Shown here: positions 26,846-37,517 of the stretch, piece by piece
How positions within the stretch are numbered: the stretch's first letter is position 1
Layout of the letters: the number at the start of each line of letters is the position of its first letter
Origin: Aquimarina sp. RZ0
Lineage (GTDB): Bacteria > Bacteroidota > Bacteroidia > Flavobacteriales > Flavobacteriaceae
Assembly (NCBI RefSeq): GCF_008370685.1
Contig: NZ_VTZU01000049.1
Span: 1-52,295 of the forward strand
Direction of reading: 5' to 3'
DNA: 52,295 nt
Notes under the pieces: model-generated
What the model was told of the DNA's origin: nothing
Seen by the model: only the letters and a program-made list of their open reading frames with translations
Database searches by the model: none
Translations under genes and position numbers: made by a program

Positions 26846-29800
26846 TTATTTTTTCACTATTTGGAGACTATCATTATTGACTCCAAATAAAAAGTAGGTA
26901 TTATCCTTAACTTTGATCGACTCTATTGATCTTACTGCTCCTTTAACCTTAAACCCAGGTTTTCTATACTCTCTGAAATTTCCTTTTTTATCATTGAGTA
27001 ACATCACTCCATAAGATGCATCCAATCGACTTAATTGGGTGTTAAGTTCATAAGTATTACCTCCCAAAATCATATCTGGATATCCATCTTCATTGATATC
27101 ATCAATAAGAATATCATGTACTGAGGAGATTTGAGCTTGCCAGGGTAAGGAATAGGCAGTAAAATTAGTATTCCCGTTATTTTTGAAATAGGTAGTTTCT
27201 AATCTGAATACTTGTCTTTTCTCAGCTGCATTGATAGCTGTTTTTGTAAAATAGTCTTGAAAATCTGCTTTTGCAAAATCGCCGTATGATGTGTATTGCT
27301 TATTGAGTATTGGTAATTGCTTGGTCAGTTCATCTGTATTAGCGATTGGAGTTTCTTTTTCGTCATAAAAATAGGTAACTATTGGATCCACTCTCCCATT
27401 TTTATCAAAATCACTGCGATATAACTGAATAGGATATTGTTTAGATGCCTTTAACCTGCTGTTTAATCCCCAATTGCCTGCCACTATATCCATATCTCCA
27501 TCTTTATCCGCGTCAAAAACCAGTATACAATTCCACCAGCCATTGGTGTCCTGTAAAGATTCATTTTTTTCTTTTGTTAAATTTCCTTTCCCATCATTCA
27601 TAAAAACAGTAATTGGCATATAATGACCTGCCACGATCAAATCGGGATGATTGTCTTTATTAAAATCTACAAACTGTGCATCATAGACTTGCCCTATCTT
27701 ACGAAGCTCAGGAGCTATTGTATCCGTAACATCTATAAAATTACCTGTACCTGTATTCTTCAGGATATAATTAGTAGGTATTTCTCCATAAGTTTGTGGA
27801 GTTCCCGAACTTGTAATTAATACATCCTGATCTCCATCCTGATCTATATCGGCTGTAATTACAGTTGAGGCATTCATTTCAATTTCTGGAAAGGCTTTGG
27901 GCTGTTTCTGAAAAGATCCTTTCTTATTTAAAAACAATACTGGTTTACCAGATGTATTAGGTATTTTTTCATTCCCCCCAGAAACAACTACCATATCTAA
28001 ATCTCCATCGGTATCTGCATCAAAAAAGCAAGCGTCTATATTCTCAGGTCTTTTTTCTATCTCAAATTCTGGTTGATTACTTTCTCTGAAAATCCCATTC
28101 GTTTGTTGCATAAGCAATACACTTGCCTGATATCTCCCACCGGGAATAAACACATCGTCAAGACCATCGTTATTAATATCTCTGACAGTTATGTGCGGCC
28201 CTTCATTAGAAGATGCGTATGGGGTTAATGTTTCAAAATTAAAATCTTTGGTTTCATATTCCTGATGTCTAAAATAAATCTCCAAAGAGTCTTTTTTTGA
28301 ACTTGTTGATATCACTTCGATAGTACTAAAAGTACTTTTATCCTCTTTATTTAATTGTAGGGTCGTATTTATTTTTGGAGCTTCGTATGTAGCTATCTTT
28401 TTATCCGGCCATTGTATTTGAATTGAATCAATTGCTGATACTTTTCCTAATCCAAAATGTAACACTGGAGAAACTGCTGATAAGTATCCCTTTGTTGTAA
28501 ATACTTCTGAGATTTGTTTCCCTTCTTTTGTAAAAACAGTAGCTTTAGCTCCTATCGCCTGTCTATTTTTTGAAGCTCCTTTTAATTTTAGCTTGATATA
28601 ATTAGTATTTTCTAATTTCTTACGAGCTTGATTTTCATACACAAAAGCCTTTTCATTACAATTATTGACAACAATATCCAAGTCACCATCATTGTCTAAA
28701 TCAACATAAATAGCTCCATTACTATACGATGGAATGGGAGTCGCCCAACGGTTCGAGACATTTTCGAATGTAAGATCTCCTTTGTTCCTGTAAAAATAGT
28801 TTTCCATTTTTTTTGTAGGCAGATCATCAATCAATGCCAGATCTTCTTTTTGCATCCCTCTGCGGATCCTTTGCTGGATTTTATCATTTGCTATAAAATT
28901 GATAAAATCCATATCATTTGTAGCTCCTAGAATACCATTAGAAACAAAAATATCTTTAAACCCGTCATTGTCGTAATCTGCAATCTGAGGAGCCCAACTC
29001 CAATCAGTAGCAGCAATCCCGGAAAAAAAGGCAATCTCACTGAAATCAGTATTTCCTCTATTGAGTTGCAAGGTATTTTGCATATACTGTGGCTGATAGC
29101 CATTTTTGAGATACTGGTTATAAATGGTAAAACTATGTTCTGACCCAGATGATCTATAGGTTTCTAAATCTTCAGAAAGCATATCTAATGATAAAATATC
29201 GGTCATTGCATCATTATTGATATCTGCAATATCAACGCCCATAGAGAAATGAGAAGTATGAATTTTCTTTTTACCAGAAGCTATTACCTCTCTAAAAGTT
29301 CCATTCTGCTGATTGATATATAGATAATCATTTTCGAAAAAATCGTTTCCAATATAAATATCAGGATACCCATCATTATTCACATCACTCGTAGCTAACC
29401 CCAATCCATATCCAATTGCCCCCTGATATATTCCTGCTATCGAAGAAACATCGGTATAATAACCATCATCATTTCTATACAAGCGATCTCCCGATAATTC
29501 ATCTATTTGTTTTCTTTGAGAACCTCTTCCATAATTTTGGTTAGGATGCACAGAATGATTGAGTAAATACATATCCAGATCGCCATCAAGATCGTAATCA
29601 AAAAAACTGGCCTGTGTAGAAAAGCTAACAATTGCCAAATTATACGCAGCTGCTTGCTCCTTAAATCTGGGGATTCCTCTATTATCTATCCCTTGATTTA
29701 TAAAAAGTTTATTACCCCCTTGCAAACCGAGGTAACCACCAACTTTACAAACATACAGATCTAATAATCCATCATTATTGATATCTACTGTTGTGACTCC

Positions 29801-30208
29801 GGTAGTCCAGCCCTGGGTATCGGCGACTATTTCTGATGATAATTCTTTAAATTCTAAATTTCCTTTATTAAGATATAACTTGTTCTCTCCCTGATTTGCT
29901 GCAAAATATAGATCTTCATACCCATCATTATTAAAATCTCCAGATGCAACACCGGCTCCATTATAATAATATAGATAGGTAAGAATATTAAGTTCTGGAG
30001 TAGAGGTTATTAAATTCTGAAATTGAATATGAGTTTGATCAGCTTTTTTAAGAACAAACAATGTGTTTTCTTCTTCTTCTTCTTTGTTACAAGCATATAT
30101 AAAAAAGAGCACTAAAATAAGCCTTGATATTCTATAAAAAGTGGGCATTAATTTGATGTATGTGTTTGTAGCATCTAATATAAAGAAAAACGTTCCGGTG
30201 TAATACAT
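26846..30208 (-). CDS. FG-GAP/VCBS repeat lipoprotein with ASPIC/UnbV domain (paralogue 3)
   Basis: The open frame is 1120 codons, but the real start is probably the internal ATG at 30148 (residue 21). This puts a normal lipoprotein signal at the N-terminus (MPTFYRISRLILVLFFIYAC) and gives 1100 aa like its paralogues. It has FG-GAP repeats (DFNNDGYEDLYFA, DVNNDGYPDIYIG, DYDNDGFKDIFVSNG), an ASPIC/UnbV segment (DSIQIQWPDKKIATYEA) and a second propeller (DINNDGLDDVFIPGG, DADKDGDMDIVAG). It lies between susD and paralogue 2. From the preferred start there is a 90-bp spacer after susD, the longest in this part of the locus. Confidence 0.9.
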   Translation of the reverse strand: MYYTGTFFFILDATNTYIKLMPTFYRISRLILVLFFIYACNKEEEEENTLFVLKKADQTHIQFQNLITSTPELNILTYLYYYNGAGVASGDFNNDGYEDLYFAANQGENKLYLNKGNLEFKELSSEIVADTQGWTTGVTTVDINNDGLLDLYVCKVGGYLGLQGGNKLFINQGIDNRGIPRFKEQAAAYNLAIVSFSTQASFFDYDLDGDLDMYLLNHSVHPNQNYGRGSQRKQIDELSGDRLYRNDDGYYTDVSSIAGIYQGAIGYGLGLATSDVNNDGYPDIYIGNDFFENDYLYINQQNGTFREVIASGKKKIHTSHFSMGVDIADINNDAMTDILSLDMLSEDLETYRSSGSEHSFTIYNQYLKNGYQPQYMQNTLQLNRGNTDFSEIAFFSGIAATDWSWAPQIADYDNDGFKDIFVSNGILGATNDMDFINFIANDKIQQRIRRGMQKEDLALIDDLPTKKMENYFYRNKGDLTFENVSNRWATPIPSYSNGAIYVDLDNDGDLDIVVNNCNEKAFVYENQARKKLENTNYIKLKLKGASKNRQAIGAKATVFTKEGKQISEVFTTKGYLSAVSPVLHFGLGKVSAIDSIQIQWPDKKIATYEAPKINTTLQLNKEDKSTFSTIEVISTSSKKDSLEIYFRHQEYETKDFNFETLTPYASSNEGPHITVRDINNDGLDDVFIPGGRYQASVLLMQQTNGIFRESNQPEFEIEKRPENIDACFFDADTDGDLDMVVVSGGNEKIPNTSGKPVLFLNKKGSFQKQPKAFPEIEMNASTVITADIDQDGDQDVLITSSGTPQTYGEIPTNYILKNTGTGNFIDVTDTIAPELRKIGQVYDAQFVDFNKDNHPDLIVAGHYMPITVFMNDGKGNLTKEKNESLQDTNGWWNCILVFDADKDGDMDIVAGNWGLNSRLKASKQYPIQLYRSDFDKNGRVDPIVTYFYDEKETPIANTDELTKQLPILNKQYTSYGDFAKADFQDYFTKTAINAAEKRQVFRLETTYFKNNGNTNFTAYSLPWQAQISSVHDILIDDINEDGYPDMILGGNTYELNTQLSRLDASYGVMLLNDKKGNFREYRKPGFKVKGAVRSIESIKVKDNTYFLFGVNNDSLQIVKK

Positions 30209-30237
30209 CGGAACGCTTCTTTATTAAAATTATAAAA

Positions 30238-31773
30238 TCAGTATCCTGGATTTTGAGTTAAGTTAGGATTAGTTGCTACCGCTGCAGCTGGTATTGGGAA
30301 TAATACTCTAAAGTCTTCGGTATTGTCTTTCAGATCCCAGGCAGAAGTAAAGGTCCCGAAACGTATTTGATCATTACGTCTCCAACCTTCAATCCATAAC
30401 TCTCTACGTCTTTCTTCCAATAAATCATCCATGGTATAACTTCCTGAAGCGGTTGCTCCTCGCAAAGTTCTTAAATTATCGAGTATACTCTCAGCTGTTT
30501 CTCCAGAAGTACCTCCTCTCATAATCGCTTCAGCTTTCATCAGCACTACATCAGCATATCTAGCCAATACATTTCCATTGCCCGGCTCTAATTTAACTTC
30601 TGGATCTGTCATTTGCAGATCCTGATCTAAGTTTATTTTAGTATACTTATGTGGTCTTACCCCTGTTCTCTCATTATTACCACTTATCCCTTTTGGAAAA
30701 TCCTTCGTAAACACTAATTCATTTCCTCCTCTATCTCTTATCTTTTCTCCATTAATATCATACTGTTGTCCGATAAGCATTCCTGTACCTAAACCGTCTG
30801 TACTCGGTTCTCCAAGTCTTATATCATTCGGTTCGAATGAGTCATATACTTCTCCCAGCGTAGCAAATCCGTTCCAACCTCCCTGATTTGGATGTAATAT
30901 ATTCCAGACTCTATTAGACGTACCTGTATCTAAAGCCAAAATAATTTCCTGATTCATATGCCCTGGTATAAAAATACCAAAATAATCAGCATCCAACGTG
31001 TATCCTTCAGCAGTTACTGCATCACAAAATTCAACAACTCTGGTATAATCAGTAGCATCTACACTACCAGTATATATTTCTTTATTAAGATACAGCTTTG
31101 CTAAAAGGAAATTTGCAAATGCCTTATTTACCGTATAAATGTCACTTAAATTAGCAGAAGCTAAATCAGGCAATGCATCGGTTAGATCCTGCACAATAAA
31201 ATCAAAAGCTTCTGCTCTTGTCATCACCATTGGATCTACTTCGACACCTTCATTCACACCTCTAAACGGAACTTGCCCAAAGAAATCCATTACATAGAAC
31301 ATATTTAAGGCTCTCAAAGCTTTAGCCTGCGCTAACTGGGCTGGTGAAGCATTAGATTCTGGTGCTATAATCTGATTACATCTAAAGACAGCGGCATTAC
31401 GATTATTCCAGGCATTAAGAATGTGAGGATGTTCTCTACTCCAAGCGTGTTGATGCATAGTTCTCCAAATACCATTATCACCCCAATCTGCTCCTCTTGT
31501 CAATACTACTAATTCATCAGAAGATACTTCTAGAAGGGCATATGTATTAGCCTGATCTCCCATTCCTTCTATATCGTTATAGGCAGACTCTAAAAAATTA
31601 GTTGGATCAATACCTGCAAATGCACCTGAACTGTCTTCTGCTGGCACAGAATCATCAAATGTGGGTTCTAAATCAGTACAAGAAACTACTGTTAAAACTA
31701 ACAGAAGAGCTCCAAAAACGTACTGTAAGACGATTTTAAAATTTAAATTTTTCATTTTTGTGTTTTTTTTCAT
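30238..31773 (-). CDS. SusD/RagB-like surface lipoprotein
   Basis: A 511-aa nutrient-binding lipoprotein that forms the lid of the SusC transporter. Lipobox TVVSC with Cys32. The tetratricopeptide-like helical repeats include ALRALNMFYVMDFFGQVPF (168-186), the hallmark SusD segment after the first helices, and the C-terminal RRRELWIEGWRRNDQIRFG and NPNLTQNPGY end are also typical. Start: Met1 or Met7 (31755); the latter gives a more usual signal length. It begins 6 bp after the susC stop. Substrate specificity cannot be read from the sequence. Confidence 0.95.
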   Translation of the reverse strand: MKKNTKMKNLNFKIVLQYVFGALLLVLTVVSCTDLEPTFDDSVPAEDSSGAFAGIDPTNFLESAYNDIEGMGDQANTYALLEVSSDELVVLTRGADWGDNGIWRTMHQHAWSREHPHILNAWNNRNAAVFRCNQIIAPESNASPAQLAQAKALRALNMFYVMDFFGQVPFRGVNEGVEVDPMVMTRAEAFDFIVQDLTDALPDLASANLSDIYTVNKAFANFLLAKLYLNKEIYTGSVDATDYTRVVEFCDAVTAEGYTLDADYFGIFIPGHMNQEIILALDTGTSNRVWNILHPNQGGWNGFATLGEVYDSFEPNDIRLGEPSTDGLGTGMLIGQQYDINGEKIRDRGGNELVFTKDFPKGISGNNERTGVRPHKYTKINLDQDLQMTDPEVKLEPGNGNVLARYADVVLMKAEAIMRGGTSGETAESILDNLRTLRGATASGSYTMDDLLEERRRELWIEGWRRNDQIRFGTFTSAWDLKDNTEDFRVLFPIPAAAVATNPNLTQNPGY

Positions 31774-31779
31774 AATTTA

Positions 31780-34755
31780 CTAAAAAGCTACGTTCAATCC
31801 TAATGAAAAGGTTCTAGCCCTTGGGTAAGCTGTATAGTCAATACCAATAGAAGGCACCCCGTTAATCTGCTTGTTAACAGACACTTCCGGATCCTGACCA
31901 CTATAATCTGTTATCACAAATAAGTTTTGTGCATTCATATATAGCCTTAATGAATTTAATATTTTAGAATTCGTTACATCAAAATTATATCCTAAAGTCG
32001 CATCCTGTAATCGTAAGAACGACCCACTCTCTAAAAATCTTGTAGACACATCTCCTGCATTAAATGGATCTTCTGTTCCTATCAAAGCAGCTGTATCAGC
32101 AGAAACATTTCTACCTTGAGACAAGTTTGCTACAGTAAACAACGCATTTGCATTATTGTTATATATTTTGTGCCCAAACTGACCTGTTAAAAATAATGTA
32201 AGATCAAAATTTTTATATTTTAGACTATTAGAAAAACCTAGTGTAAAATCTGGCAATGGGCTATCCCCTGTAAATTTTTGGTTATCGACACCTCCTACAT
32301 ACTCTGCAATACCATTCTCATCAAATCCGATAAATTCTCTTAAAAAATATGCATATAATGGTTGACCATCCGCTATTCGCTGTGAAAATGCTCCCGTCAA
32401 TCCAGGGCCATCTATCGCTCCAGTATCTAACGGTGCTTGATTATAATTCTCTACTTTATTTTCATTAAACGCAATATTAAATGAGGAATCCCAAAAGAAA
32501 TTTTCTTTTTCTAGAATAGTCGCATTAATTAAGAACTCAACTCCTTGATTAATTACATCTGCATCTAGGTTCCTGAATACAAAAGGATTAACTGCTGGTT
32601 GCGCACTTGTTACCTGAATCAATAAATCCGAAGTAACTTTACGATAGATATCTATAGATCCGTTAATTTTATTATCAAAAAATCCAAAATCCAAACCAAA
32701 ATTCAATTGTGAAGTCTCTTCCCATTGCAAATCTGGATTATTAAATGCAACTGCTCCTTCTCCGCCTGGTGTGAATACACCATCATTATCAATAACTGGT
32801 GCACCAAAACGAGTACGTTCTACATATTGATTTGATGGTATTTCTTGATTCCCTGTAATACCGTACCCTAATCTTAATTTCAAGTCTGAAAATACTTCTG
32901 GTATAAAATCTTCATCGGATAGTCTCCAGCCAGCGGCAAAAGAAGGAAAGTACCCATATTTATTGTTATCTCCAAATCTCGTAGATCCATCGGCTCTTAA
33001 AGTAGCTGTCAATAGATATTTACCCTTATGAGAATAATTTACTCTACCAAAATATGATTGCAATTCATCAACTATATTAGCAGAGTTTGCACCAAAAAGG
33101 TCAGCAGAACCAATATTATTTATCATAAGTTCTGTATCTGCCGTCCTAAAATTAGCTGCTATAGTAGTTCTAGCTTCTCCTCTAAATCGCTGATAAGAAT
33201 ATCCTAACAATGCATTAATTGTATTATCATCATCAATCTCTTTATCATAATTAAAGTATGCCTCCCATAATCCAGTAGTTACTACTAGATCGTCTAACTG
33301 AGCTCTACCACGCCCCTGAACACCCGTCACTTCTAAATCCGAAGAAAATGCACCTGCTCTTGTAGAAGTTGATTTATCTACTCCTAATAATGTTTTAAAA
33401 GAAAAATCATCAGTAAATGAATACCTCGCAGACAAATTTGCAAATGTTCTAAATGTATTAGTTTTATCAGTAATATAGAATAATAGTGCTGCCGGATTCA
33501 ACTGTTCTAGAGATCCTGTAGAGGATGGGATTCCATCACTATCAAAAGGCGCCAGTGTTGGGTTAGAATAATATGTTGCAGAAATTAAATCTCCACGAGC
33601 ATTTGCATTATCCGATACCGGAGCACGTTCATCATCAATATCAGATACTGTTAATTGTGTTTCTAATTTAAGTTTATCCTTGAAAAAACTATAGCTTCCA
33701 TTAAATCTTGCAGTAAATCTTTCTAAACCACTATTCCTCACAACACCTTCCTGATCAGCATAACCAACAGAGAAGCGATATCCTCCATTTTCATCTGCAC
33801 CTCCAAAAGCTACATTATAGTTTGACGAAAAAGAGTTTCTAAAAATAACATCTTGCCAGTCTGTATCTGCACCTTGATCCAAAATACTTAAATCCGCATC
33901 CAAAGCAGTTTGTGCTGCTAAATAACCTTCTCTATCTAATAACTCTATTCTATTAGATACAGCACCAGAAGAAATAGAAGACGAAAATTCCAACAATGGT
34001 TGACCAACTTTAGCTTTCTTAGTAGTAACGATTACAACTCCATTAGCACCACGAGAACCATATATTGCTGTTGCTGATGCATCCTTTAAGATATCAATAC
34101 TTGCAATATCATTTGGATTCAAAAAGTTTAGAGGATTCTTAGCAGATGCACCACCAATATCCGATCCTCCAGTTCCTGCTGAAGTATCGCTCCCATTAAG
34201 TGGAAAACCATCAACCACATACAGTGGATTATTATTAGCTCGTACAGAAGAGGTTCCTCGAATTCTTATATTAATCCCAGCTCCTGGCTCACCACTTGTT
34301 TGTGTAATCTGGACTCCAGCAGTTTTTCCCTGAATCAATTGTTCAGGTGAGGAAATTACACCCCCATTAAAATCCTCTGATTTAACACTGGCAACCGCTC
34401 CTGTAGCATCTTTGGATCTAATAGAACCATATCCGATTACGACAACTTCTTCTAAAGCTGCTGCATCTTCTTCTAAAGTTACATTCACTGTGGTTCGCCC
34501 TCCAATTGCAACTTCTTTTGTTTTAAATCCAACATAGCTAAAAACAAGCGTGCCATCTTCTGAAGCACTAATACTGTATTTGCCTTCAAAATCGGAAACT
34601 GACCCGTTACTAGTCCCCTTGACAAGCACATTTACCCCCGGAATTGGCCCATTAGCATCAGAAACCACCCCCGTGACTGTGATTTGAGCAAACATCATAT
34701 TTCCTGAGATACATACTAAAAGAAACATGAGTTTTTTAAGTACCATACTTTTCAT
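31780..34755 (-). CDS. SusC/RagA-like TonB-linked outer-membrane transporter
   Basis: A 991-aa importer of the SusC family, powered through TonB and paired with the SusD downstream. Signal peptide (about 1-23, ending MMFAQ), carboxypeptidase-regulatory-like domain (27-105, VTGVVSDANGPIPGVNVLVK), then the VVVIGYG motif near residue 105-111, plug domain (GVQITQTSGEPGAGINIRIR, NNPLYVVDGFPL, GANGVVIVTTKK) and a large barrel ending in FSLGLNVAF. First gene of the SusCD-VCBS-haloperoxidase operon. Upstream lies a 1.7-kb non-coding region that should carry its promoter, but I found no clear TAnnTTTG at a usual distance. Confidence 0.95.
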   Translation of the reverse strand: MKSMVLKKLMFLLVCISGNMMFAQITVTGVVSDANGPIPGVNVLVKGTSNGSVSDFEGKYSISASEDGTLVFSYVGFKTKEVAIGGRTTVNVTLEEDAAALEEVVVIGYGSIRSKDATGAVASVKSEDFNGGVISSPEQLIQGKTAGVQITQTSGEPGAGINIRIRGTSSVRANNNPLYVVDGFPLNGSDTSAGTGGSDIGGASAKNPLNFLNPNDIASIDILKDASATAIYGSRGANGVVIVTTKKAKVGQPLLEFSSSISSGAVSNRIELLDREGYLAAQTALDADLSILDQGADTDWQDVIFRNSFSSNYNVAFGGADENGGYRFSVGYADQEGVVRNSGLERFTARFNGSYSFFKDKLKLETQLTVSDIDDERAPVSDNANARGDLISATYYSNPTLAPFDSDGIPSSTGSLEQLNPAALLFYITDKTNTFRTFANLSARYSFTDDFSFKTLLGVDKSTSTRAGAFSSDLEVTGVQGRGRAQLDDLVVTTGLWEAYFNYDKEIDDDNTINALLGYSYQRFRGEARTTIAANFRTADTELMINNIGSADLFGANSANIVDELQSYFGRVNYSHKGKYLLTATLRADGSTRFGDNNKYGYFPSFAAGWRLSDEDFIPEVFSDLKLRLGYGITGNQEIPSNQYVERTRFGAPVIDNDGVFTPGGEGAVAFNNPDLQWEETSQLNFGLDFGFFDNKINGSIDIYRKVTSDLLIQVTSAQPAVNPFVFRNLDADVINQGVEFLINATILEKENFFWDSSFNIAFNENKVENYNQAPLDTGAIDGPGLTGAFSQRIADGQPLYAYFLREFIGFDENGIAEYVGGVDNQKFTGDSPLPDFTLGFSNSLKYKNFDLTLFLTGQFGHKIYNNNANALFTVANLSQGRNVSADTAALIGTEDPFNAGDVSTRFLESGSFLRLQDATLGYNFDVTNSKILNSLRLYMNAQNLFVITDYSGQDPEVSVNKQINGVPSIGIDYTAYPRARTFSLGLNVAF

Positions 34756-35709
34756 AATTCGTGTTTGATTTTGATTAAGTTTAATTATTTAGTTGTTAAG
34801 TATTTTTATGTAAGGCATTTGCTATTTAAATAAAGCAACCAGAGGCTCTTTAAGAATAACATAATAGATGTACTAAATAACTACCGTGATTATTATAAAA
34901 ATTATTAAAGATGCCCCTATGCTACTTTTTTTCAGAAAAGGAGTTGCTATCAGAAAAACTCCTTAGCTAACAAACAAAAACTAATTTCACTTTCTATCTG
35001 ATTCATTTTTATATTTTCTATTACTTATTAATTCATCCTTGAAATTATTGCTTGGTTCAGTCTAAGAATAAATAAGCTGGTATGTTGTTCTAAGTTTCTT
35101 TAATTATCTGGTTTCGATAAACTTTTTTTTAGATTTTCATATGGATAAAGCAAGGCTACCTTTAAATATAACATCTCTAATATCAATTATTCCTCATTAA
35201 TAATATTTTTTTGAGTAAGAATTACTTTCTATCCTTGATCCTACTATAAACTTTCTAACTTTTCTTTCGGCTCGTTACAAACTGAACTTAGCATATAACC
35301 TTCTTTATTAATTATTTATAACATCTTCCGTCTAGAAAATCCTTTTGCTCTTGATAATGTCTAATATACATCCAAGGAATGTATGTTTCCCGCCTTCTAT
35401 ACTTTATTCCAATAAGATTGCTTGCCATTCTTATCTCAATTTTATTTTCTTGATATATCCTTAACTTTCAATTTTTGGGGCAGATAACATAGATAATACT
35501 ACTTTTGCGAATTCTAAATGATAATTACTATGGAAAAATAGAAATTAGCCATATAAAATCCTTGCGAAGATTTTTATACAATCAAATTTTTCTTCAATAC
35601 CTTTTACGTCTCCGCTGTTATCATTAAAACTTCTGAAGTATACTTTATAAAAAATACTTTTTAGCACAATATAAACCCCTCTAATATCCAATTTTGTGTT
35701 TTAAACAAC

Positions 35710-35744
35710 GATCTATTTCTTTTCTTAGGAAATGAAAATAGATC
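35710..35744. promoter_or_regulatory. Inverted repeat, possible operator or hairpin
   Basis: GATCTATTTCTTTTC (35710-35724) and GGAAATGAAAATAGATC (35728-35744) pair with few mismatches. It lies in the spacer between the LacI-type regulator and susC, so it is a candidate operator, although it is almost 1 kb from the susC start. Confidence 0.3.
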
Positions 35745-35891
35745 ATCAATTTCGATTAACATTATCTTATTCAAGATAAATAAAATACCGAATCATTCAA
35801 AAAATAGTTAAAATATATTTATCATCACTATCTTTTGAGTTATTTTATTGATAAAACTACAATATTATTTACATAGATATCCAAATACACA

Positions 35892-35903
35892 AATCTTAAC
35901 ATT
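35892..35903 (-). promoter_or_regulatory. Shared AATCTTAACATT motif, susC upstream copy
   Basis: AATCTTAACATTATATATAC on the plus strand. The same 12 bp, and with bglX 19 of 20 bp, recur at 40350 and 44190 upstream of the regulator and bglX genes. See finding. Confidence 0.4.
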
Positions 35904-36476
35904 ATATATACAGAACACTTAATTAATGTTAAACAAAATTTTAAATAAATGAAAATCATACTTTTACATATCAAAAAACTTTTTTATTAGAAAACAAAAA
36001 CACGAAAACATTAACAATCAAGTATAGATTTTATAAAGACATTTATTTAACATTTTTCTAAACAATTATAACAAAAAAATCATAATTTTTTTATCAGTCC
36101 TACTTCTGTTTTTTAATAACACATATCCTCTTCTATCATTTTGCAGAAACTAACAAGAAGTAGTTTGAATTTAAAAAATATCAAAAAAATATTTATTTAC
36201 AAATAATACATCTAAAAAAGCATTAATTAGCATCTTTTTTTGTCATTTCTATAGTTTACAAAATGAAACGCACGCTAACTCATTGTCAAAACAGTTGTCT
36301 TATTGGGTATAATAACTTGATTCTCTTTAACAAGAAATTAAGGAACCACTACCAAATAAGTATACTCCAAATTTCATTACAAAACTAAAGAACCTATCAC
36401 GGTTTATAGAAACCTTTAATGACGGCTATAATGGTTTATGAAAACATCTAAAAAGAAAAAAGAGGACTCTTCGTTT

Positions 36477-37496
36477 TTATCTTGTAGAATCTCTAAAAAT
36501 CAAGGATGTTTTAACTATCTCTGTTTTGGACTGGTAATTGCGTGTCTCTGATGAAGGGTCTTCCAATCTTTCTAACAACATTTTAGCGGCTTTGGCTCCG
36601 AGTTCTTCTGCATGTTGAGAAACAGTTGTAAGTTTGGGATAAGAATATTTAGACAATAAACCATCTGTAAAACCAATTACTGAAATTTCTTCTGGAATCT
36701 TATAACCAAGCTTATTAGACATATTTATTGCCACTGCGGCAGCGGTTTCATCTAAACCAAGAACTGCGTCAATATTATTATTTTTCAGAAAAGATTCGAT
36801 TTCTTTTTCTCCTGTTTCAATATTTGTTATCGGTAATTCTATAAGAACTACTCCTTTGTTATCACCAACAGCTTCTCTAGCCCCTTCTAATCTTAATTTA
36901 CCAACACTGAGATTAAAAATTGTAGAAATTACGGCAACTTTGCTACATCCGGAATCAATGAGATACTGCATAGAAGTTTTGGATGCATGTTTATCATCTA
37001 CAATTACTTTATCACAATCTATTTCTGCACTTACACGATCAAACATTACTATTGGAACATTATCCCTTTTTAATTCCCTGAAATGATCCAGTTTATTAAG
37101 CATTTGAGTCTCTTGACTTAATGCCAAAATAAAACCATCTACGCTGCTATAATTAAGCATCTCTACATATTCAACTTCTTTTTTATAAGATTCATTTGTG
37201 ATACAGGTAACAATTTTATATCCTTTTTGAGAAGCCTCTTGCTCAATCCCAAAAAGTATTTTTGCAAAAAAATGATTTAATATCTCAGGAAGCAATACCC
37301 CAATTGTATTGGTTTTATTGCTTTTTAAACTTACGGCTAAAGCATTGGGCTTATAATTATAGAAATCCGCCAATTCGTGTACTCTATTTATAGTTTTTTG
37401 GCTAATCTCAGCGTCATTTTTCAATGATTTTGATATCGTCGAAATGGATAAGTTCAGTTCCTTAGCTAACTGTTTAAGAGTAACTTTTTTCCTCAT
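36477..37496 (-). CDS. LacI/GalR-family transcriptional regulator
   Basis: A 339-aa DNA-binding regulator. The N-terminal helix-turn-helix (VTLKQLAKELNLSISTISKS, 5-24) with hinge helix (PNALAVSLKSNKTNTIGVLL) is followed by a periplasmic-binding-protein-like sensor domain (64-335). Family members bind sugars and repress or activate sugar-use genes. It is 21 bp downstream of the periplasmic-sensor regulator gene, in the same direction, and close to the SusCD and bglX loci, which are its likely targets. The effector is not known. Confidence 0.93.
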   Translation of the reverse strand: MRKKVTLKQLAKELNLSISTISKSLKNDAEISQKTINRVHELADFYNYKPNALAVSLKSNKTNTIGVLLPEILNHFFAKILFGIEQEASQKGYKIVTCITNESYKKEVEYVEMLNYSSVDGFILALSQETQMLNKLDHFRELKRDNVPIVMFDRVSAEIDCDKVIVDDKHASKTSMQYLIDSGCSKVAVISTIFNLSVGKLRLEGAREAVGDNKGVVLIELPITNIETGEKEIESFLKNNNIDAVLGLDETAAAVAINMSNKLGYKIPEEISVIGFTDGLLSKYSYPKLTTVSQHAEELGAKAAKMLLERLEDPSSETRNYQSKTEIVKTSLIFRDSTR

Positions 37497-37517
37497 GACC
37501 TACTATGTTAAGATTGA

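Larger units (their letters stand above)
34756..36476. other. 1.7-kb non-coding region upstream of susC
   Basis: Very AT-rich. No open frame of 60 codons on either strand looks coding. Contents that stand out are an imperfect inverted repeat TTGCT-ATTTAAAT-AAAGCAA near 34819-34838, a longer one at 35710-35744, and a copy of the shared AATCTTAACATT motif at 35892-35903. The stretch may hold the promoter and leader of susC, a small RNA, or the remains of lost genes. Confidence 0.55.

Noticed and set aside
19537..30208. Tandem DNA repeats in the VCBS genes
   Set aside because: The similarity is at the protein level (DxNxDG loops of FG-GAP repeats); the DNA is too diverged to be a satellite or CRISPR array.
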